The notes below the pieces were generated by a model. The model saw nothing but the letters and a program-made list of their open reading frames with translations. It made no database searches and had not been told where the DNA came from. Below are positions 43,217-54,547 of a stretch of 64,000 bases of DNA, one piece after another; position 1 is the stretch's first letter, and each line of letters starts with the position of its first letter. The stretch is from NCBI GenBank assembly GCA_036927565.1, contig JAYESD010000001.1:284901560-284965559 (forward strand). The letters run 5' to 3'. The position numbers were made by a program, and so were the translations under genes. This DNA comes from Tuctoria greenei (lineage: Eukaryota; Streptophyta; Magnoliopsida; Poales; Poaceae).

Positions 43217-44385
43217 GTTGCCACGAGCAAAATTCTGCTATCCACGATTCCCTTGCGGCCGTCCTCCATTGGGTCTTGGGTTTTTCCTCGGTGCATTGCT
43301 TCCTTGACCAAGGCCTGACTTGGGACATTGGTGCGCAAAGTGTCCAACTTCTCCACAAGTATAGCACTTCTTAACTCCACTAGAATTATTGGGACGAGCT
43401 TGGTTTTGAACATTAGCACCAGGATAGTTGGCACGAGGTGCATAAGACATTGGAGGCCTAGGTGCTTGCATAACAGGGCACTGCTGCACAAACTGAGCTG
43501 GGCGCGGTGCAAATCCAGGGCGTTGAGCAGGAATAGAAGAGCTAAAATAAGGCGCATTGGGCGGCGCAAAGTGAGGGCGCACATTACTTCCTTGTTGTTG
43601 TCCTTGATATGCGCCTTCCTCTTGTTGTCTTGTTCCATCTCACGAATCTTGTTCTCAACCACAATTGCTTTATCCACAAGCTTCTGAAAATTGGCATAAT
43701 CACAGTTGAGCAATTGCACTTGAATTTCATTGTTGAGGCCTCTCATGAACAAGTATTGTTTCTGCCTGTCCCGGCTCACATCCTCAGGCGCATACCTTGA
43801 GAGTTGAGTGAACTTGTTGAGATATTCACTCACGCTTGATTTTCCTTGCCTCAAGTTCTCAAATTCTTGCCTCTTCAAAATCATAACTCCTTCCGGCACA
43901 TAATGAGAACGAAAACTCTCCTTGAATTTGACCCAAGTTATTCTCTCTTGGTTCTCATGAGCATTGCATAAAAAATCCCACCAATCCACAGCTGCTCCAA
44001 CTAGTTGATGAGAAGCAAATAAGACCTTCTCCCAGTCACTGCATTGGGCAATAGCAAGCTTCTTCTCCACGGACTTGAGCCAATCATCCGCATCCATAGG
44101 GTCAGCGGCTTGAGCAAAGGTTGGCGACCTAGTCCTCATAAACTCTCCCAACCGGTTATGAGGATGCGGGGGTGGCAGTGGAGGTATGTGGGGCTGATTG
44201 TTGATGTTGCCAGCCTGCAGCTGTCCCATTGTTTGTATCATGGTCTGCATGAGCTGGTTTTGCATAGCCAATAGCTGCTCAATGTTGATAGCTCCCTGAG
44301 TAGATCCTTGTCCAATGTTGTTCTGAGGCACTCCATTGTTCTCCTCCTCATCATTGCCATCCCTCTGGTTGCGAGTCCTCACCAT
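43213..44385 (-). pseudogene. B gag (one-base deletion before the zinc knuckle)
   Basis: The start MVRTRNQRDGNDEEENNG, a Gln/Met-rich segment and the capsid pattern DADDWLKSVEKKLAIAQCSD, VGAAVDWWDFL, FRSHYVPEGV and EYLNKFTQLSRYAPED identify gag. Compared with element E one base is missing near 43611. The zinc knuckle CYTCGEVGHFAHQC (about 43366-43325) is therefore in another frame (43582-43238). Confidence 0.8.
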
Positions 44386-44632
44386 CTGGAGGAAAGCAAT
44401 AGGTAAGAACTAGAAAACGTCCCCAACTATATGCATCAAGGGATATGAAACTAAACAACTAACTAGCCTACATGGACATGGCAATGCTAAAGCACCCCAA
44501 AATCCTCTATTAAGCACACAAGCAAACAATATATAGCAAACAACACACCAACCAAAATACATCGATTCCTGAGTGCTCCTATGTGCTCTAAAGTGTCCAT
44601 TCTATCTAGGCTACGTCCTACGGTCAACTTGT

Positions 44633-44645
44633 GGCTCTGATACCA
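44633..44645 (-). other. B primer-binding site (initiator-Met type)
   Basis: On the minus strand TGGTATCAGAGCC follows the LTR after three bases. Confidence 0.85.
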
Positions 44646-44648
44646 ATC

Positions 44649-47500
44649 TGTGACACCTGGTTCCGAAAAAGAACCAAGTGAACGCATATGTGTGCCCAGG
44701 ACGTTCAACACACATACACGAGTGCATCACAAACGATATACAGATAATTACCACAACACAAGATTAATTAACCAAATTTATTGCACAAACCATATTATCC
44801 TTGAATACAAGTTCTAATGAATATTAATGACAAGTTCAACTAATGCAGCGGAAATAAACTAAATAAGCAAACTAAACAGCTAGACAGCATAAGCGATAGG
44901 GTATATATGTGCAGCTCCAAAACACCACAGGCAAAGCTGACAGTAGACACGGCCTAGAACTCCGCATTATCGCCATTAAACTCCCAATCTTGACCTACAA
45001 CTGTTGGGGGGGGGGGGGGAATTGCAAGAGTGAGTACATGTCGTACTCAGCAAGTGTGGAAAGTATAACATGTGGCTGATTCAAATGACGAATATAATAA
45101 TGTTGGAGTGCTGAAAAGTATATTAAAACATTTGAAAAGCAATATATTACATGTATGTGAAGTAAACCCATCATAATCATAAGTAATATCATAATACTAG
45201 TCTGAATTCACTACCATCATCAAAATTCCTGATTTCACCATTTGCCAATAACCATATTCAATACCAGAATTCAATTCATAACCATCCATAACCATAATAC
45301 CAACCATAACCATCCCAAAATCCCAATTTTTCCTCTAATCATGTGAGGGTCCAGGTTGCTCATAACCGGGAGCACGACTATCATGATAGTTTTAGACACA
45401 CTCTGCAGAGGTTGTACCGCTTTACCCACGTATTTGTGATTTTATCACCTTTCGATGACTATGGAATCTCAATTATGTCGTCTCACACTTCCATAGGTGT
45501 GTGGCCAAGAGATCACAAAATAGCCTTTACAAAAGGATTACTAGCCTATTTATACCTCATTGAGGTTTCGTCAGTGGCGATGTCTTCTACAGAGCACATC
45601 TTCAACGAAGGGCCCCCTCTTGAGCCATTCGAGTCTCAGGGTAGTCCCACCAATCATCAACAAACCTAATCTAACTACCCCTTCTTCGAGCATCCTTAAT
45701 GGTCCAAATAGCACTAGCAAAGCCCTAATTAATCAGCTACGCCACACCCATACTTGACCTCGTGGTGGCACTATAAATCCTGGATGGTCGCTCCACGAAC
45801 TGGTCCTTAGATCTAAAGCAAGCAAAACCACCATATCATCCTATCCATCCACATACCAGGCTTGCTTAGATCACCCATCACCATATCATATTAACGAGTT
45901 CATGTAAACCATAATCTCATCCATGCATAATTAATTTAAGTAGTGTAGTTGTTCTTCCATCTCAATTAATTAAGCGAAGCAAAAAGGTAAAAATCCCATC
46001 CCGACTCTCTACCATATATCCCAGGTGACAAGAGTGGTTAAACAAAGCTAGTAAACTTCCTATCATAGGATTCCCATCAAATTGACACAAGCATGCAGTT
46101 TTGCAAACAAAACATTTATTTCAAAATAGGATCAATATGCTTCAAGGACACTTGCCTTGCTCTCGCGGTTGGTTAGGGTCAAAGCCTTCAAACTCTTGGT
46201 GTTGTAGATCCTCCGCGACACTTTCTAGCGCAAATCCGTCTAATCTGCACAATAAACATACAAGACAAGAAACACAATCAAAGAGTGCACAAATATTACT
46301 CAATATGACATGACATGCATGATTGATGCAAATTCAAGGTAGAACTTGTTAATAGATTGCTTTTAATGATCACTAACTAGTTCTAATAGTTTTTAACAAG
46401 TTTATACAGGTTTGGTGTTGATTTGATCAAATTTTAGAATTAATTCGATGCAATTTAACAGGGAAAATTGGACTAGTCTGCAGAAGGCCGGACTAGTCTG
46501 CACTTCACAGAACTAGCGAACTAGGGTTTTCTAGATCGACGTAAATTTGGAGATTAGGGGTTGAATTCACGTAAGGAGAAGAGAATAGAAGGTATACCAG
46601 GTGTTTAGGACTCCAATGAATCAAGAAACTTGGAGGTAACACTTGGATCTTGATGATCTAGGGTTGGTGATGAACTTAGGTGAGTTGGTGATGAAGATCG
46701 AAAGCTTGGTGGAGATCTTGATCCTCTTTCGTTTCCTCTTCTTCTTGTTCTTGCTTGGGATCTCCTCCTCCCTTCTTGATGGTGGCTCTCCACGAACTAG
46801 GGTTTGGGTGGGGTGGAAAAGTGGCAAATAGATGTCAAGCCAAGGGGTGGGGTTGTTTATATAGAGGTGGAGGCTAGGGTTAGATGGATTTCGAATTTGA
46901 GAGGAGTAGAGGCCGGTTTAGAGTCCCACATGGGCTCTAAAAGAGTTAGGCACGACATCCCTAGGCCCACTTAACATGAAACCTAAGAAACAAGTCGTAA
47001 AATAAAAGATCAACTCGGATTCGCGAAATATCAGACAAGTCCGAAAAGGACCAAACTAGTCTGAAGTCGTCCAGAGAGAAAATCAGACAAGTCTGGCCTA
47101 AAATCGGACAAGTCCGACTTTAGTCAGAGAGGAAAACGGACAAGTCCGCTGGAACACCGGACTAGTCCAGACAAGTCCAGGGACTTAACAAATTTTCAAG
47201 GATTCTTGGAATATCGGACTAGTCCGCACAAAATTGGACAAGTCCGAAAGTTTCCAGAGGCAAAATCGGACTAGTCCGCAGCAAAAACGGACAAGTTCGT
47301 TTTTAGTCAGAGAGAAATCGGACTAGTCCTCCGTAAAATCGGACTAGTCCGCACTTTCCTGCATTTTAAGTGTGGTTTTGTTCCAAATCAATTTTAAATG
47401 CTCCAAATCAATTTTAAACTCGTTCCTCTTTATGTGGGTTAATGTTAAACATGTATATGAGTGTATGCAAGGCATGATGCATGAAAATGAGGGTGTTACA
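44649..47500 (-). repeat. B 5' LTR (2852 bp)
   Basis: Matches 27950-30782 along its length. TATA at 46864-46856 and palindrome array at 47352-47031 on the minus strand. The G run is 14 long (45006-45019). A 22-base segment near 45035-45066 (TCGTACTCAGCAAGTG and so on) is present here but missing in the 3' LTR. Confidence 0.88.
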
Positions 47501-47791
47501 GGAGACACTCTTCTTCCTGGTGTACAGAGCTGAAGCAGTACTTCCTCTAGAGATCACCATAGGGTCCCTCCGGGTCCGGACCTTTGACGAAGCCGCACAG
47601 GACTAGCTCTGGCGCGAAGACCTTGACCTCATAAACGAGGGAAGGTGCCAAGCAGCTGTTCGGAATGCACGCTATCGCCAAGCGCTCCGACGCTATCATC
47701 AAAAGCACGTGCGCAACCGACAAATCGAGGGAGGCGACCTGGTGCTGCGGAAAATACTAACTCGCGAAGGGATGAATAAACTTTCCCCCAG
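47501..47791 (+). pseudogene. A2-type integrase, second copy, continuation
   Basis: It continues the integrase cut at 27949: AEAVLPLEITIGSLRV, FDEAAQD, a stop, then QALRRYHQKHVRN and GDLVLRKILTREGMNKLSPS. It matches 17965-18253 with scattered differences and ends at the same base at which Copia C2 interrupts the first copy. Confidence 0.8.
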
Positions 47792-49394
47792 TGAAAGTGC
47801 ATCTAGGAATCCCCGTGGGTTTTGGATGATTGATGACGGCAATTAAGAAAATAATGAGCTAAGTTGATCCTAAGCACAAGTACAATGATTGAAATGAGAT
47901 GAAACCCTTCAAAAAGGAAAAGGACATTACGGGCGTTAAAGGCTCAAGAAGTAGAAATTAGGGTTTCTATGAAGTTGATCTTATATGAGCCGTGTCATGT
48001 GAAAGGGTGGATGTATCATGTGCATTGAGATCATTCTAGAGGGATCAAAGTGATGGTTTAGAGAAAAACCTAATTGACAAGCCAAAATAAGGAAAAACCC
48101 TAGGAGGCCGGACTAGTCCGGTCCTCAAAGCCGGACTAGTCCGGCCAAGCAGACCAGTTCGTTTTTAGATGGACCAAACGTCTCTAGAGTGTTTTTTAGT
48201 GAATTTGAAGCTAAGTCCCAGAAGACCAGACTTGTCCGTTTCTGGACGGACCAAATCTCTCTGGAAAAATTCGGACTTGTCTGTTTGGGTACGGACTAGT
48301 CCGTTTGAGACTTAGTGAGATAAACCGAGAGAAACCCTAGAGGGATGGACTAGTCCGCCCCCTTTGGCCGGACTAGTCCGGGCCTATACAGATGAGTCCG
48401 TTTTGGGCCGGACTAAACTCTTATGTCCTACTTCGGATTAGCCCGTTTTTGACCGGACTAGTCCTTTTTTGGTGACCATTTGAATTTGGAAATTTGGCGG
48501 GTAGCGTGATGATCGTCGTGTAGTGTGGAAGTTGTCGGGACCTGACCAGAGGTCATTGGTCCCATAGGGCCGGACTAGTCCGCCCTTTGCTGAGGTCAAC
48601 AGAAGGGGCTCGGGACCCTATAAAAGGGGGGGGGGGGGGCGGCCTCATTTGAAGAAGACTAGAACCCTAGCATCGCCACAAGTGACCAAGAGCCTTCCAA
48701 AGCCTTCTAATTGCCCTACTAGCCCTCTAAGACTAAATCTTGAAGAGATTAGGGTACGGGGAGGAGAGTAAAGGAATATCATCGCGCTTGGGCTCTCGGT
48801 TTGATCTCTTTGCACATTGTGATTGTGTTTTATGGCTTGTGTGAGTTGAGCTTCGTGTGCTCCTAATTGTATTGATTTGTGGGAGCCTCAACTTGTGAGT
48901 AGCCCCATCAAACTTGGTGATTACCCATTGATATAGTGGAAACCAAGCCGGCTATCGTGGTGGCTTGGTGAGAGAAGGGTCAAGTGAGACCTGGTCCTTG
49001 TGTGGACTTCTCAACGTGGATGTAGGCTTCTTCGTGGAGCTGAACCACGGGATAAACATTGTCTTGCTTGTCTTTACTTTTTGTGATCATTAGTATTGCT
49101 ATTAGGGTTCATATTGCTCATATTGCTCTTCACTTTGATCATTGTTGAAAACATGTGATCTAAGCGCTTTAACTTCACAATCTGAATTATATTAGTTTAC
49201 CACATATTTCTTATCTCTTTGGTGAAGTTAAGTTCCGCAAACAACTTGTAGAAACCAAGTTTTTAGGTTTTTACCCTGTGCTGAGCGGACTAGTTCGGAC
49301 CTATTCAGACTAGTCGGGCCACAGGAGTTTAATCTCGTTTGATTTAGTCATTTCAGGTATTATTGCCTATTCACCCCCCTCTAGGCAACTTTCA
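47792..49394 (+). repeat. Lone Copia LTR of the C2 family (1603 bp)
   Basis: Ends TGAAAGTGCATC and CAACTTTCA as in C2. Array at about 48107-48580, TATA box at 48619-48625 followed by a G run. It is flanked by CCCAG (47787-47791) and CCTAG (49395-49399), probably a 5-bp target duplication with one later change. No internal Copia sequence adjoins it. It is either a solo LTR or the 3' LTR of C2 separated by rearrangement. Confidence 0.85.
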
Positions 49395-49521
49395 CCTAGT
49401 TGGGAAGGTCCCTTTCGAGTGATCAAAATATCCTGACCCAGATGCGTTCGCTTGGCAACTAAGGATGGGACCCCGCTTCCTAATCCTTGGAACATCGAGC
49501 ATTTCCGTAAGTTTTATACTT
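49395..49521 (+). pseudogene. A2 integrase C-terminal end
   Basis: PSWEGPFRVIKIS, a stop, then RLATKDGTPLPNPWNIEHFRKFYT completes the integrase C-terminal module after the Copia LTR. The motif GPF and the ending NPWNIEHLRKFY-like string are typical of TAT-lineage pol ends. Confidence 0.75.
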
Positions 49522-50790
49522 AGAATCACGGAGGTGAGTCTGTAATTACGCACAATGTATGTTATAGAGTCAATACACAGAGAAGGGTAGGTCCTCCGGG
49601 AGAACATCCAGACCCCTTCGGGAAGGTCCGAGATGTTCAAGTAACACTTCATACAGTCACAACACTAAAAGTGTAACTAACTACCCAGGACTAGTAAAAG
49701 ATGTATAGCGCACTTAGCTTGCTCCTGCACCCTAAGTGTCTTCTTATCTCCCCTGTAATTTGGACCTATAATGAAAGACATTGTTGTGTGAAAACAGACT
49801 CCACGTGCATTTATTTTTGTACAAGGCTCAGTATATCAAATTATGATTTTTACCCTTCTTGTCTATAATGAAGTTGCGCAATTCTTTTTTAGTTTGTGTC
49901 CAAGTTATTCATATGTTTTACAAGTTATATTGTTGGTCTCTCTGGATCTTAACATGTTGTATAGTATACTTGCCTGAACGCCAAGCCATCATAGGTCCGG
50001 AGTGTGCTATCGACTTAGCCTGGTCCTGCACCCTAAGTACACCACTCTACCTACACCCCGTCAGGCCTCTGTAGGGTGAGTACTAAAAAATCATATGGGT
50101 CTAGAAAGCTTACATCAATATGCTTGTTACCATATCGAGTTTCTTCGGATTTAAAACTCAAGTAAGAATGATAAGTCACAAACGATTTATAGACAAGAGG
50201 ACGAATTTTACTCTTTCATTGTATTTAATGTGCAAGAAAAATAGAAATTCATAGCGATGGTGGATGACGCCGGAGCTACTAAGCTCCGACATCCTCCAAG
50301 GAGGCCCGCCGTCGACGTGTTATATATTGACAGTGGGTGACCTCGGAGCTACAAAGCTCCGACAACCCCTGAGGGCCTACCTTCCACGATTCGTGCATTG
50401 ACATTGAGACCTACCGGACCTATCAAGCTCTGGCAGCCCCAGGGGGCTAGCCATCGACGTGTTATATGTTGATGGTGGGTGCCGTCGGAACTACCAAGCT
50501 CTGGCAGCCCCAGGGGGCCAGCCGTCGACATATCGGAGTAAATACTTCAGACCTAAAATCTACAAGTTCAAAGCGTTGAAGTCATCATTATACTGTCAAA
50601 TCCTTTTAGTACATGTACACACTCGAATTGTGCACATATACCAGGGGGGCCAACAAGACAGAGCACAGTATATTGAAGACAAAGTGAAATTCATGGCAAA
50701 AAGAGTGGGTTTCGTTAATTAAAAGTATTGGATTACAAAATAGGGATTACAGCAAAGGGCAAAAGGAAAAAGTCCTAGCTACTGGAGGAT
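49522..50790 (+). other. A2 spacer between pol and the antisense ORF
   Basis: Non-coding. A string TCCTGCACCCTAAGT occurs twice (49723 and 50024), each in a similar context, suggesting an old duplication of about 300 bases. From 50257 to 50536 there are about four tandem units described separately. Confidence 0.5.
50257..50536. repeat. Tandem units of about 70 bp with internal inverted repeat
   Basis: Four imperfect units start GGTGGRTGMC-like, contain CGGAGCTACTAAGCTCCG or decayed forms (an inverted repeat with a short loop), a CAGCCCCAGGGGGC block and GTCGACGTGTTATAT. The first two units keep the hairpin, the last two have CTCTGG in place of CTCCGA. Confidence 0.65.
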
Positions 50791-51719
50791 CTAAGTTCTG
50801 CGGAAGAATGAGGCGACTTTCTTGGCAACTTCTTGGACGCTGGCCTTGGCGGCGTCATCCTCTTCAGCAACGGAACCTTTGAGCACCAGGTCCAGGGAGA
50901 ATTGGGGATCTCGGCTCACATAACACGTCAGCACATACTCTGCGATGTTCGTAGCCAAAGATTTCCCCTTTGTCTCCAGCTGGTCCACAATGATGTCACC
51001 CATCGCGTCGAGTTTGCCGCCAGCAACATTGAGGGCCACCGGTGCTCGGTCCAAGTCCAGCTCCGGATTGTCCGGACGTACAAGACTGAATCCTAGTGGT
51101 GTCAACGCATCGTTGGCTCGCTCCAAGAAGTCCAACACTTGAATGGAATCAGTCTCCCTCAAGCCCCGCAGCTCCTCTAGTGACCTCCGGGCAGCCGCAA
51201 GCTCTGAACCTTCCCGAGGGAGGCGCTCGACCACTTTGGCATGTTGTTGCATATTCTTAGCAACTTGCTTTTTGCGATCGGTTAGCTCCATCTCCCGAAG
51301 GTGGATGCGGTTCTGCCGTTCTGCCAGGTCTTTCTCCCTGTCTCTTACTTTCCCGTATCTAGTGGCAACATCAATTTCTCTTTTTGGGAGCTCCTGCCCC
51401 AGTTTCCAGTACTTTTCCTCTTCCTCCTTACTCCACAGCTCAAACTTCTTTGAGCGATCCGCCAAATTTTGCTCTCCTAGAGTCAGCTTCTAGGCGAGCT
51501 CCTCCTCTCTCTCAAAAGATCCTTCTGCTGTTCCAGGAGCTTCGCTTCCCTTGCCTCAAGGTCCACTGGACGCTTCAGGAGGACCTCATTTAATTCATTG
51601 AGGTTTTCGTGACCCTCATCAGCATCATCACTCCTTTCCTTGGCCTGCTCGAGGATCTCCTGAGAGTTAGCATCAAGCGCCCTGATGGCAGCTTCCTTCT
51701 CTTCCAGCAGCTTGCCCCA
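50791..51719 (-). pseudogene. A2 antisense ORF, coiled coil and C-terminal domain, cut by element E
   Basis: Two minus-strand frames (51719-51483 and 51465-50791) encode a long charged helix with many Glu, Arg and Lys, then a more compact C-terminal part: DFLERANDALTPLGFSLV, GGKLDAMGDIIVDQLETKG and VQEVAKKVASFFRRT. The N-terminal end matches bases 1-40 of the window, the coiled-coil part of T1's antisense ORF. Element E enters at 51720, so the globular N-terminal domain would lie beyond E. A frameshift near 51475 breaks it. Confidence 0.65.
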
Positions 51720-54547
51720 TGTGACACCCGGTTTCGAAAAATGAACCAAGCTAACGCATATGTGTTCCCAGGATGTTCATCACACATACACGAGTGCAAT
51801 CACAAAAGAGTATACAGAAAATTATCACAGAACAAGATTAATTAACCAAGTTTTATTACACAAACCAGATTATCCTCGAATACAAGCTCTAATGAATATT
51901 AATGACAAACTCAACTATTGCAGCGGAAATACTCTAATTAAGCAACTAAGCAAACTAAGCATAAGGGATAGGGTATAGCGCAGCTCCAATCAACACCACA
52001 GGCAAAGCTGACGGTAGACACGGCCTAGAACTATGTATTATCACCATTTAACTCCCAATTCTTACCTGCAACTGTTGGGGGGATTGCAAGAGTGAGTACA
52101 TGTCGTACTCAGCAAGTGTGGAAAGTATGACATGTGGCTGATTCAAATGACGACAATAATAATGGCAAAGTGCTGAAAAGTACATTAAAAACATTTGAAA
52201 AGCAATATATTACATATATGTGAAATAGACCCATCATAATCATAAGTAATATCATAATACCAGTCTGAATTCTCTACCATCATCAATAATTCCAGATTTC
52301 ACCATTGCCAATAACCATATTCAATACCAGAAATAAATCCATAACCAGCCATAACCATTACCAAACCATAACCATCCCAAATACCATCCCAATACCGAGT
52401 TCCTTCTAATCATGGAAGTTGTCCAGATACTCATAACCGGGAGCACGGCTATCATGATAGTTTTATTTAACTCTGCAGAGTTTGTACTTCTTTACCCACG
52501 TGTTTGTGATTTCATCACCTTTTGATGACTAGAACCTTTATTATGCCGTCTCACACTTCCGTCGGTGTGTGGCCAAGAGATCACAAAATAGCCTTTACAA
52601 AGGGATTACTAGCCTATTTAGACCCCACTGAGGTTTCACCGGTGGCGATGCCTCCAACTGAGCACATCTTCAAGCAAGGGCCCCCTCTTGAGCCATTCGG
52701 ATCCCAGGGTAGTCCCACCAATCATCAACAAATCCAATCCGACTACCCCTTCCGCGAGCATCCACAATGGTCCAAACAGCACTAGCAAAGCCCTAATTAA
52801 TCAGCTACACTGCACCCATACTTGGCCTCGTGGTGGCACTGTAGTCCTGGCTTATTCTCGCATGAACCGGTCCTTAGATCTGAAGCAAGCAAACCATCAT
52901 AACATCCAACCCATCCACATACCAAGCTTGCTTAGATCACCCATTACCATATCATATTTAACCAGTTCATGTTAACCATAACCTTATCCATGCGTAATTA
53001 AATTGAGTGGTATAGTTGTTTTCCCATCCCAGTTGATTAAGCGAAGCAAAAGGTAAAAATCCTTCTCGACTCTCTACCATAAATTCCTGGTGACAAGGGT
53101 GGTTTAACAAATCTAGTGAACTTCCTACCATAGGATTTCCCATCAACTTGACGCAAGCATGCAATTTACAAATAAAACATTTAATTTAAAAACAGGATCA
53201 ATATGCTTCAAGGACACTTGCCTTGCTCTTGCTGTTGATTAGGATCAAAGCCTTCAAACTCTTGGTGCTGAAGATCCTCCGCAGCACTTTCTAGCACAAC
53301 TCCGTCTAATCCACACAATAAACATACAAGACAAGAAACACAATCAAAGAGTGCACAAATATTACTCAATATGACATGACATGCATGATTAATGCAAATG
53401 CAAGGTAGAACTTGTTAATTGATTGCTTTTAATGATAACTAACTAGTTCTAATAGCTTTTAACAAGTTTATACAGGTTTGGAGTTGATTAGATCAAATTT
53501 TAGAATTAATTCAACCCAATTTAACCAGAAAGATCGGACTAGTCTGCTGGAGACCGGACAAGTCCGCCCTCTGCGAGATCAGCAGATTAGGGTTTTCTAG
53601 ATCGACGTAAATTTGGAGATTAGGGGTTGAATTCACGTATGGAAAAGATAATAGAAGGTATACCAGGTGTTTAGAACTCCAATGAATCAAGAAACTTGGA
53701 GGTAACACTTGGATCTTGATGATCTAGGGTTGGTGATGAACTTGGGGATGAATTGGTGGTGAAGAACGAAACTTGGTGGAGATCTTGATCCTATTTCGTT
53801 TCCTCCTCTTCTTCTTCTTGCTTGGGATCTTCTACTCCCTCCTTGATGGTGGATCCCCATGAACTAGGGTTTGGGTGGGTGGAAAAGTGGCAAATAGATG
53901 TCAATCCAAGGGGTGGGGCTGTTTATATAGAGGTGGAGGCAAGGGTTAGATGGATTTCGAGTTTGAGAGGAGTAGAGGCCGGTTTAGAGTCCCACATGGG
54001 CTCTAAAAGAGTTAGGCACGACGTCCCTAGGCCCACTTAACGTGAAACCCAAGAAACAAGTTGTAAAACAAAAGATCAACTCGGAGTCACGAAATATCGG
54101 ACAAGTCCGGGCAGGACCGGACTAGTCCGAAGTAGTCAAGAGAGAAAATCGGGCAAGTCTGGCCAAAGATCGGACAAGTCCGACTTTGAACAGAGAGGAA
54201 AACGGACAAGTCCGCTGGAACACCGGACTAGTCCAGAAAAGTCCAAGGACTTAGCAAATTTTCAAGGATTCATGGAATATCGGACTAGTCCGCACAAAAT
54301 CGGACAAGTCCGAAAGTTTCCAGTGCCAAAAATTGGATTAGTCCGCAGCAAAAACATACAAGTCCGTTTTTAGTCAGAGAGAAATCGGACTAGTCCTCAG
54401 TAAAATCGGACTAGTCCGCACTTTCCTGCGTTTTAAGTGCGGTTTTGTTCCAAATTAATTTTAAACTTGTTCCTCTTGTTGTGGGTTAATGTTAAACACA
54501 TATATGAGTGTATGTAGGGCATGATGCATGAAAATTAGGGTGTTACA
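51720..54547 (-). repeat. E 3' LTR (2828 bp)
   Basis: Plus-strand ends TGTGACACCC and GTGTTACA. TATA at 53930-53922 and palindrome array at 54420-54098 on the minus strand. The G run at the site of B's 14-15 G is only six long (52077-52082). Confidence 0.88.

Larger units (their letters stand above)
27950..47500 (-). mobile_element. B: chromovirus (Ty3/Gypsy, Del/Tekay-like), carrying nested Copia D
   Basis: Two LTRs of about 2.84 kb (27950-30782 and 44649-47500) enclose, on the minus strand, a primer site, gag, protease-RT-RNase H, integrase and a chromodomain-like end. Copia D (31682-40718) sits in the integrase. The host sequence GGAGAC is present on both sides (27944-27949 and 47501-47506). 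The LTRs differ at about 4 percent of sites in the first 125 bases by eye. The initiator-Met primer, long LTRs and chromodomain suggest the Del/Tekay group. Confidence 0.88.

Noticed and set aside
43328..43800. Plus-strand frames across the gag of B
   Set aside because: They are antisense to gag and zinc knuckle sequence and have no motif.
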